The notes below the pieces were generated by a model. That model saw only the letters and a list, made by a program, of their open reading frames with translations. It did not search any database and was not told the origin of the DNA. Positions 1-5,456 of a DNA stretch of 13,250 nt are shown here, piece after piece. This stretch comes from Acidisarcina sp. (lineage in GTDB: Bacteria > Acidobacteriota > Blastocatellia > Pyrinomonadales > Pyrinomonadaceae): contig JAJNPX010000121.1 in NCBI GenBank assembly GCA_021155145.1, positions 1-13,250 of the forward strand, in the 5' to 3' direction. How positions within the stretch are numbered: the first letter of the stretch is position 1; each line of letters starts with the position of its first letter. The position numbers and the translations under genes were made by a program.

Positions 1-381
1 ATGGTCTTGACGGGCCTCGTTGCGATACCGGTATATCTGACCGGTGAGCCGGCGGAGGAGGTTGCCGAGAGGCTGCCGGGTGTTATCGAAAGCATGATCG
101 AGGCGCACGAAGATCTCGCCCAGTTTGCCCTTTGGTCGGCCATCATTGGCGGTGTCGTTGCCATCGCCTCGCTGGTTTATCTTCGTGCCCGCCCGGAAGG
201 CAAGGCGGGCCGAATGCTCGTATGGGCGTCGCTCGCCGCGGCGGCGATAACGGTCGGGACGATGGGTTGGACCGCAAAGCTCGGCGGCGTGATCCGCCAC
301 ACGGAAATAAGGGCGGCCTCATCGCAGACCACGACACCGGCCAGCGACAACAAGCGTAAAGACGACGACGATGATCATTAG
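1..381 (+). CDS. Membrane protein, C-terminal part (cut by window edge)
   Basis: The frame is open from the first base and ends at TAG 379-381, giving 126 residues. The ATG at base 1 is probably internal, because the protein opens in the middle of a hydrophobic segment and no upstream sequence is available. Visible parts are a partial membrane segment (residues 1-14), an acidic loop containing TGEPAEEVAERLPG and EAHED, a second membrane segment (about 41-60), a third (about 69-88), the motif TAKLGGVIRHTEI, and a disordered tail rich in Ser/Thr then Lys/Asp ending DDDDDH. The layout resembles small DUF2231-type predicted membrane proteins, but I cannot assign the family firmly and no function follows from it. 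It converges on the YIP1-TPR gene with a 4-base overlap at the stop codons. Confidence 0.6.
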   Translation: MVLTGLVAIPVYLTGEPAEEVAERLPGVIESMIEAHEDLAQFALWSAIIGGVVAIASLVYLRARPEGKAGRMLVWASLAAAAITVGTMGWTAKLGGVIRHTEIRAASSQTTTPASDNKRKDDDDDH

Positions 382-1712
382 AGTTCGCGTTCGGCCCTCT
401 TTGCCCATTGGGCGAGTTGGCGGCTTCGAAAATAGGGCGATGTTCTCGCGGAGTCGATAGCGGTTTCAAATGCTTCGCGTGCGCGGTCGTTCTCGCCCTT
501 CGCTTTGAGGACCTTTCCAAAAAAATACAGTCCTTCCGGATCGACGGGGCGACGGTCGACGAATTTTTCGAGCGCCTGATATGCCTCCTCGAGCATTCCC
601 GCCTCGAGATAGGTCGCTCCGATCTCGCGCCAGATCTCGCTCAGGCGAAACTTGTCGTCCTGTTCGACGACAACGGCGAAGTGGTCGAGGGCTTTCTGAA
701 GTTCCTTGCGGGTGCGGGCAAGGCGCCCGAGTTCGTAGTTTGCGTCGATCTCATCCTTGTCGATCTCGAGGGCTTTGGTGAAATGCTCGGCCGCGCGCGA
801 CTCCTGCCGCCGGTCGAGATAGATGATGCCGAGTTGAACGTGGGCATCCGCGTCCCGGGGGTTGATGGTCGCATTTTGCAGGAATCGCTTCAGGTCCTGC
901 CGCTGCCTGAATGCATTGCCGAATCCGCGGACCTGGCCGCCGAGATATCCGCCGAAATAGAAGAATGCGAGCAGCAAAAGGAAGGGTGAGAACAGCCACG
1001 GCCCGATGAATTGGATCACGTACATCGCGACCGGGAATGCGAGCCACGAGAGTGCGACGGCGAGCAGAGCTACGGCAAAGCTGGTCCCAAAAACCGTGCG
1101 GATGGCGAAGAGCATCAGGAGGCCGAAGAGCGCGCCGCTTGCGGCCCACATGGAAAACCAGATAGACGGATGGATCCCTGTACCGAACAGGACGATGCCC
1201 GCGACCGCAAATGGAAGGTGAGCGGCCGACCAGGCGAGAAGCGTGCACGTCGCGATGACGGCGTAATCGCGCCGCAGCAACAGCCCAAAGCTTGCGATGC
1301 CCGCGAAAAGCGAAACGAAAAGTATCACCGCTGGTACGTAGAAAAGCGAGATCGCCAACAGCGGGCGATAGAATCCGGTCGGCTCGAACGAATAGAAGCC
1401 AAAGAAACGGTCGCCGACAACGGGGATCGTTCGTTTGTTCCGGACAGCATCCTGATACTTTTGGAGCGCGTTCGCCTGATAGCGCTCGGCCTGATCCACA
1501 TCGATCTCGGAATAGACCGTTTCGTTGTAGTAGTCGGCCAGTACCGGCATTCGATAGGCCGCATCGAGCCTTGCGTTGACCGTAAAGAAGAACAGGATGC
1601 TAACGACGACCGTCATCCCGACCGCGATCAGCCAGCTTCCACGATCCATTATCTCGCTGAACGCGAACGCAGGTTTAGTGTAGATGAGGAAGAGAAGCTT
1701 CAATGTCTCCAT
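378..1712 (-). CDS. YIP1-like membrane protein with C-terminal TPR repeats
   Basis: A 444-residue protein from ATG 1712 (METLKLLF). The frame stays open to 1799, but that extension overlaps the upstream gene and reads as unstructured, so I chose 1712; no clear Shine-Dalgarno marks it. The N-terminal half looks like a YIP1-type domain: TKPAFAFSEIM just before the first helix, then membrane segments at about 26-44, 116-147, 150-177, 184-206, 211-235 and 236-258, with a soluble loop at about 47-110. Residues about 287-424 form three to four TPR units (for example ADAHVQLGIIYLDRRQESRA and REIGATYLEAGMLEEAYQAL). TPRs bind proteins or peptides; with six helices ahead of them, the protein probably scaffolds partners at the membrane. 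The partner is unknown. It lies 40 bases after the small membrane protein gene and is probably co-transcribed with it. Confidence 0.8.
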   Translation of the reverse strand: METLKLLFLIYTKPAFAFSEIMDRGSWLIAVGMTVVVSILFFFTVNARLDAAYRMPVLADYYNETVYSEIDVDQAERYQANALQKYQDAVRNKRTIPVVGDRFFGFYSFEPTGFYRPLLAISLFYVPAVILFVSLFAGIASFGLLLRRDYAVIATCTLLAWSAAHLPFAVAGIVLFGTGIHPSIWFSMWAASGALFGLLMLFAIRTVFGTSFAVALLAVALSWLAFPVAMYVIQFIGPWLFSPFLLLLAFFYFGGYLGGQVRGFGNAFRQRQDLKRFLQNATINPRDADAHVQLGIIYLDRRQESRAAEHFTKALEIDKDEIDANYELGRLARTRKELQKALDHFAVVVEQDDKFRLSEIWREIGATYLEAGMLEEAYQALEKFVDRRPVDPEGLYFFGKVLKAKGENDRAREAFETAIDSARTSPYFRSRQLAQWAKRAEREL

Positions 1713-1752
1713 TTGGATAGCCGAAGGTGATGGATGGCTGAGAGAACCACAC

Positions 1753-2190
1753 CTACTTTCCTTTGCGTGACCGGCCTCCGACCAAAACACCTGCCACACC
1801 GATAAGGGGATTGAGCAGTGCTACCCATAACGGCGTTTGAGCTTTGGTCATTGCCTCCAGATTCGGAACGTCCGCCGTCCGAGCACCCTCGGGCCGAGGC
1901 GACATAGCAACGGCGACCGCAGAGACAATGCCGAGGACGAGTACGATGCCGGCAAGGATCTTCACCGCGGTCATTCCTTTTCCGATCGCCGCCGCTGCAT
2001 AGCCGGCAACAACCGCGGCAATAAATCCCAGAACAAAGCTCACTACGATCCAGGTGGTCGAGACGTCATACCCGCCGGGCACGAATGCGTTCTCCGCCCC
2101 CATCGCGAGGTACGCGGCCGAGAAGGCCAGAAATATGAAGAAGAACATGACCACATAGCCTGCGATCGCTCCGAGTATGCTTCGCAACAT
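1753..2190 (-). CDS. Small four-helix membrane protein, unknown function
   Basis: A 145-residue protein whose start (ATG 2190) is fixed by a perfect AGGAGG six bases upstream. It has four hydrophobic segments, at about residues 3-30, 46-70, 76-97 and 121-139. The short loop between helices 1 and 2 contains PGGYDVSTTW, a loop at about 98-118 precedes the last helix, and the C-terminus is basic (GGRSRKGK), consistent with a cytoplasmic end. I recognise no catalytic motif or named family. It is first in a minus-strand pair with the YIP1-TPR gene and divergent from fumC. Alternatives such as a small transporter subunit or envelope-stress protein cannot be separated on sequence alone. Confidence 0.7.
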   Translation of the reverse strand: MLRSILGAIAGYVVMFFFIFLAFSAAYLAMGAENAFVPGGYDVSTTWIVVSFVLGFIAAVVAGYAAAAIGKGMTAVKILAGIVLVLGIVSAVAVAMSPRPEGARTADVPNLEAMTKAQTPLWVALLNPLIGVAGVLVGGRSRKGK

Positions 2191-2196
2191 AAAGAT

Positions 2197-2202
2197 CCTC
2201 CT
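2197..2202 (-). promoter_or_regulatory. Strong Shine-Dalgarno for the 145-residue membrane protein
   Basis: On the minus strand the sequence reads AGGAGG, then ATCTTT, then ATG. This consensus site at ideal spacing is the clearest ribosome binding site in the window, and it decides the start at 2190. Confidence 0.8.
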
Positions 2203-2219
2203 GTGTTTTTAAGTGTCCC

Positions 2220-2247
2220 GTGAGACGGCAATGCAATTATATATACT
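2220..2247 (+). promoter_or_regulatory. Candidate sigma-70-type promoter for fumC
   Basis: On the plus strand GTGAGA (2220-2225, four of six matches to TTGACA) is followed after 16 bases by TATACT (2242-2247, five of six matches to TATAAT). Transcription would begin near 2254, giving a leader of about 60 bases before the fumC ATG. Its -10 box directly abuts the -10 box of the opposing candidate promoter, so the two would compete for polymerase if both are real. Confidence 0.35.
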
Positions 2248-2263
2248 TTGTCCTATTGTCCAA
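2236..2263 (-). promoter_or_regulatory. Candidate sigma-70-type promoter for the minus-strand membrane genes
   Basis: On the minus strand there is a perfect TATAAT (2241-2236), 16 bases downstream of a weak -35, TTGGAC (2263-2258, three of six matches). Transcription would start near 2229, leaving a leader of about 39 bases before the ATG at 2190. The region is clearly more AT-rich than its surroundings. The weak -35 keeps confidence moderate. Confidence 0.4.
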
Positions 2264-2313
2264 GTCCTATAGAATCGAAGCCTAGACCGACAATTGACGA
2301 GGGTTTCAGAAAG

Positions 2314-3720
2314 ATGGCAGAAGCAGCAGAAAAGGCAGTTAAGACGCGGATCGAAACGGATTCGATGGGCGAGATCGAGGTTCCGGCGGATGTTTATTGG
2401 GGAGCGCAGACACAGCGTTCGTTGAAGCATTTCAACATCGGACTCGACGTGATGCCGCGGGAATTGATCCGCGCTCTCGGCATTCTGAAGAAGGCGGCGG
2501 CGATCGTGAATTTCGATCTCGGGAAACTACCCGAGGACAAAATGAAGCTGATCGTCGAAGCGGCCGATGAGGTGATCGAGGGCAAACTCGACGCTCACTT
2601 TCCGCTGCGGGTGTGGCAGACAGGTTCGGGAACGCAGACGAATATGAATGCCAACGAGGTCATCTCGAACCGCGCGATCGAGATCGCCAGCGGCGAGATG
2701 GGTTCGAAGAAGCCCATTCACCCAAACGACCACGTAAATATGTCGCAGTCGTCGAACGACACGTTTCCGACGGCAATGTACATTGCCGCCGCGGAACGGA
2801 CGATGGCTCTGATCCCGGAAATCCAAAAGGTGCAGGCCGCGATCGTGGCCAAGGCAAAGGAATTTGAGGGCGTGGTCAAGATCGGACGGACGCATCTGCA
2901 GGATGCGACACCCGTGACCGTCAGCCAGGAGTTTGGCGGATGGGCGAACCTGCTCGAGCGCGACGTCGAGCGGCTGCTGATGGTGATGCCCGGTTTGATG
3001 GACCTCGCGATCGGCGGCACGGCGGTCGGGACCGGCCTGAATGCACATCCGGAGTTTGCCGAGCGGGCCGCTGCAAAGATCGCGGAACTATCGGGCCTTC
3101 CGTTCAAGTCGCATCCCAACAAATTTGCCGCGCTTTCGGCGCATGACGAGGTGGTCTTTGCGTCCGGGGCGCTCAAAACACTCTCCGCCAGCCTTATGAA
3201 GATCGCAAATGATGTGCGCTGGTTGGCCTCGGGCCCGCGGTGCGGCATCGGCGAGCTTTCGCTGCCGGAGAACGAGCCCGGATCTTCGATCATGCCGGGC
3301 AAGGTGAACCCGACCCAGTCCGAGGCGATGACGATGGTCGCGGTGCAGGTCTTCGGAAACGACGCGGCGATCGGTTTTGCCGGTTCGCAGGGAAATTTTG
3401 AGTTGAACGTCTTTAAGCCCGTGATGATCCATAACTATCTGCACTCGGTGCGGCTGCTGCACGATGCGTGTCATGGGTTTGTGGACTATTGCATTGCGGG
3501 TATCGAGCTGAACCGCGAACAGATCGATCGTTATCTGAATGATTCGCTTATGCTCGTGACGGCGCTCAACCAGCACATCGGGTATGACAACGCGGCCAAG
3601 ATCGCCAAATATGCCCACAAGAATGGAATTTCGCTGAAGCAGGCTGCGGAAGACCTGGATCTGTTAACGGCGGAAAAGTTTGAGGAGCTCGTAAAGCCGG
3701 ATGAGATGACGCATCCGTAA
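2314..3720 (+). CDS. fumC: Class II fumarate hydratase
   Basis: A 468-residue protein, the usual length for class II fumarases, which reversibly hydrate fumarate to L-malate in the TCA cycle without an iron-sulfur cluster, as cytoplasmic homotetramers. Family motifs are intact: [37 protein letters not shown] with catalytic His194, and the fumarase/aspartase signature [11 protein letters not shown] with catalytic Ser324 (equivalent to E. coli His188 and Ser318). I chose ATG 2314 (MAEAAEKAV) over an in-frame TTG at 2248, because the upstream residues are not fumarase-like and would overlap the candidate promoter. A GAGG lies upstream at slightly long spacing. The gene is divergent from the small membrane protein and converges on the end of the T6SS operon. 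Aspartase and argininosuccinate lyase share the fold but not this motif set. Confidence 0.97.
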   Translation: MAEAAEKAVKTRIETDSMGEIEVPADVYWGAQTQRSLKHFNIGLDVMPRELIRALGILKKAAAIVNFDLGKLPEDKMKLIVEAADEVIEGKLDAHFPLRVWQTGSGTQTNMNANEVISNRAIEIASGEMGSKKPIHPNDHVNMSQSSNDTFPTAMYIAAAERTMALIPEIQKVQAAIVAKAKEFEGVVKIGRTHLQDATPVTVSQEFGGWANLLERDVERLLMVMPGLMDLAIGGTAVGTGLNAHPEFAERAAAKIAELSGLPFKSHPNKFAALSAHDEVVFASGALKTLSASLMKIANDVRWLASGPRCGIGELSLPENEPGSSIMPGKVNPTQSEAMTMVAVQVFGNDAAIGFAGSQGNFELNVFKPVMIHNYLHSVRLLHDACHGFVDYCIAGIELNREQIDRYLNDSLMLVTALNQHIGYDNAAKIAKYAHKNGISLKQAAEDLDLLTAEKFEELVKPDEMTHP

Positions 3721-3728
3721 AGAACTTG

Positions 3729-3750
3729 CCAGAGCCTAGGTAAGCTTTGG
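3729..3750. terminator. Weak hairpin between convergent fumC and T6SS operon ends
   Basis: CCAGAGC (3729-3735) can pair with GCTTTGG (3744-3750) in a 7-bp stem with one G-T wobble and an 8-base loop. The loop contains the stop codon of the last T6SS-cluster gene. No clean T tract follows on either strand, although TTCTTT occurs a few bases beyond on the minus strand. The location is right for a bidirectional terminator but the structure is weak. Confidence 0.25.
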
Positions 3751-4002
3751 AAGCGGTTGGGTCACGGCCCTGCCGAGCACGACCGAGCGGGCCCGCTCGA
3801 TGACATGCCTCGCCCTCGCCCGCGGGTTGCCCTTTGCCGTGGTCTGGAAAAATGCGAGCGCTTCCATTTCGATCTCGAGGCGCTGGGCGAGTTCGTCGCT
3901 CGGCACTTCCTTGTACTCAGTTGCCAGCCTTTCGACAAGCTCTGCCTGTTGAACGGTTCGCTGAATGTGATCGATCGGGACCTTTTTCTGTTCGTTGCTC
4001 AT
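3736..4002 (-). CDS. 88-residue protein of unknown function, last gene of T6SS cluster
   Basis: A small, charged, mostly helical protein (MSNEQKKVPIDH to QPLPKLT) with no signal peptide, membrane helix or cysteine. I chose ATG 4002; a TTG at 4014, directly after the previous stop codon, would add four residues. Neither has a good Shine-Dalgarno. The centre (about 24-75) is predicted helical, with ERLATEYKEVPSDELAQRLE and ARARHVIERARSVVLG, and the C-terminus is proline-containing. I do not recognise the family. As the last gene of a VgrG/DUF4123/PAAR module it could be an immunity protein, an accessory chaperone or a small effector; the lack of an export signal fits a cytoplasmic role. It starts 12 bases after the 130-residue gene. 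Confidence 0.6.
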   Translation of the reverse strand: MSNEQKKVPIDHIQRTVQQAELVERLATEYKEVPSDELAQRLEIEMEALAFFQTTAKGNPRARARHVIERARSVVLGRAVTQPLPKLT

Positions 4003-4014
4003 AGGGGAAATCAA

Positions 4015-4407
4015 TTACGCTACATCGGGAAACCAGAACTTCGGATCGTATGCCAGGCAAGCCTCTTCCCACACCTCGTCGTTTATTCGGTCCGGCAGTT
4101 GGGCAATGCGGTCACCTATGGAAAAATTTCCGTCGGTGAGTACCGCGGCGATCGCCGGATGCCGGTAAAACTTTGGCGATATCTCGAACATCAAGGCCAC
4201 GAAGGCCGCAATGTCCTCGGGCCGCGTCACGCCGACGGACCGGGCGCGTTCGATGCCGATCTTGGCCATCGAGATGAGCCTGAGCGGGCGAATATTCTCG
4301 ACCCGCTCATGATTGGCCTTGATGACCGAATCGCAGACGAGCTTTACGATGTCGTTCTCGCTCTGGGCGATGAAGCCCTGGATCTGGGAATCTCTTATTA
4401 CAAGCAT
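4015..4407 (-). CDS. T6SS island-associated protein, 130 residues
   Basis: The protein begins MLVIRDSQIQGF and contains AKIGIERARSVGVTRPEDIAAFVALMFEISPKFYRHPAI, then DRIAQLPDRIN. This matches a pattern I know from small proteins in VgrG/DUF4123/PAAR islands: an N-terminal hydrophobic (I/L)R..Q segment, G(I/V)..(A)..G(I/V)....D...(F/Y)..LMF..(G/S)P.F, then a predicted helical end. These are usually annotated as hypothetical; a chaperone or adaptor role is inferred from neighbourhood alone. ATG 4407 has GGAG nine bases upstream. The gene follows the PAAR stop after 16 bases. No membrane segment or signal peptide is visible. An immunity function is a possible alternative. Confidence 0.75.
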   Translation of the reverse strand: MLVIRDSQIQGFIAQSENDIVKLVCDSVIKANHERVENIRPLRLISMAKIGIERARSVGVTRPEDIAAFVALMFEISPKFYRHPAIAAVLTDGNFSIGDRIAQLPDRINDEVWEEACLAYDPKFWFPDVA

Positions 4408-4423
4408 TTATCGCAACTCCAAA

Positions 4424-4924
4424 CTATCCGCCGACGATCACGGTCGTCTCCCCTTTCACGATCTTGTTTGGCGGGCCGACCGCCTCGATGATCGTATCGC
4501 CCATCCTCGACTGCGGCAGAAAGGTCGTCATCACGGTCGTCGAACCGTCGATCACGACTCCCGGCCCATGCGGAGGAACGGGCAGCGGGGTCGTACAGGC
4601 GTGGATATCCGCCCCGGCTGCGGCGGAGGTTATCGTGGCCGACATCGAAGCCAGAAGCGACCCTTTCAGGGCCTGTTCCGCGGCGTAGGCAGCCGGCGCT
4701 CCGGGTGTGCCTGCGGCGGCCGCGGTCGTCGCTTCGGCGGCCTTGATCGCGGTCGTTGCGGCCTGATTCGCGGCCTGAAGACCGGCCCCGACGCCGGTCG
4801 GAACGGCACGCCACGCCGGCAGAAATCCGATCAAAACGGTCAAAGCTCCCGGCCCGGGCGTCAGAATGGGCGGCAGAGGGTGTACAACACTATCGGTGGT
4901 CCTGGCGGCTGGTCCTGTCGGCAT
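4424..4924 (-). CDS. PAAR-like T6SS spike-tip protein with internal Ala-rich insert
   Basis: A 166-residue protein. PAAR proteins cap the VgrG trimer, sharpen the spike and can carry effectors. The N-terminal half (about 1-45) has the PAAR opening MPTGPAARTTDSVVHP, a PGPG turn and VLIGFLPAWRA. The C-terminal half (about 104-166) has ADIHACTTPLPVPPHGPG, then turn-rich beta repeats ending TTVIVGG. His15, His108, Cys110 and His119 supply three His and one Cys, the zinc set of known PAAR tips; that assignment is inferred. Between the halves lies an Ala-rich helical insert (about 46-103). The ATG follows the DUF4123 stop by one base (TGATATG) with AAGGA eight bases upstream, so translation is probably coupled. 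No C-terminal toxin domain is attached, suggesting that cargo is separate. Confidence 0.88.
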   Translation of the reverse strand: MPTGPAARTTDSVVHPLPPILTPGPGALTVLIGFLPAWRAVPTGVGAGLQAANQAATTAIKAAEATTAAAAGTPGAPAAYAAEQALKGSLLASMSATITSAAAGADIHACTTPLPVPPHGPGVVIDGSTTVMTTFLPQSRMGDTIIEAVGPPNKIVKGETTVIVGG

Positions 4925-4925
4925 A

Positions 4926-5447
4926 TCAAGAATCCTTATTCAGCAGCGTCGTTACGAGCTTGCCGTTGTCTATTTTATATCTAACGATACCGTCGCCGTT
5001 TTCCGACTCGGCATAAAAGGCCTGCACCTCGCCAAACAGCGTCTTGAGTTCACCGCCGTTACAGGTCGGCAGAAACTTTGACAAGACGCGGGGATCGTAG
5101 AATCTGAATTTCATCGGATTCCCGTTTTCGTCATAGGCCTGCATCAGTGCCCGAAAATGCCGGCGCATCTCGATCATCGATCTCGGCGATTGGACGAACA
5201 CCCCCCAATGCTTTCCAAAGGCCTGTTCGAAAACCCAATCCGCAAACTTGCTGTCCGGCGAAAGATAGACCAGGTAGGGCGCGGCATAGACCACGTCCGG
5301 CGGCAGGTCACCGGTAAGGAGGCAATAATTCGGTACCTGGCCCTTGTATAGCCGGTTAGGCAGGTCTGGGACCATCACGCCGTCAAGCACGCCGTATAGC
5401 TGGGTGTAATTATTGAACAGTGTCTTCCGTATCTGATCTTGATCCAT
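4926..5447 (-). CDS. DUF4123 T6SS effector chaperone/adaptor (Tap/TEC type)
   Basis: A 173-residue protein from ATG 5447; an in-frame TTG at 5453 is a less likely start. DUF4123 proteins (Tap-1/TEC) bind a specific effector and load it on VgrG or PAAR without being secreted themselves. Typical landmarks are LYGVLDG (17-23), AAPYLVYL (55-62), HWGVFVQS (80-87), RRHFRALM (95-102), KFRFYDPRVLSKFLP (113-127) and FGEVQAFY (138-145). It lies 9 bases after the vgrG stop and one base before the PAAR gene, which is classic order. DUF4123 genes often sit beside their client effector. No recognisable toxin follows here, so the client may be the PAAR protein, the DUF4347-like protein upstream of vgrG, or something encoded elsewhere. 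Confidence 0.9.
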   Translation of the reverse strand: MDQDQIRKTLFNNYTQLYGVLDGVMVPDLPNRLYKGQVPNYCLLTGDLPPDVVYAAPYLVYLSPDSKFADWVFEQAFGKHWGVFVQSPRSMIEMRRHFRALMQAYDENGNPMKFRFYDPRVLSKFLPTCNGGELKTLFGEVQAFYAESENGDGIVRYKIDNGKLVTTLLNKDS

Positions 5448-5456
5448 AACCAAAAA

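Noticed and set aside
1713..1799. N-terminal extension of the YIP1-TPR protein to 1799
   Set aside because: It overlaps the upstream gene by 47 bases, reads as low-hydrophobicity sequence unlike the family, and METLKLLF at 1712 is a natural start.
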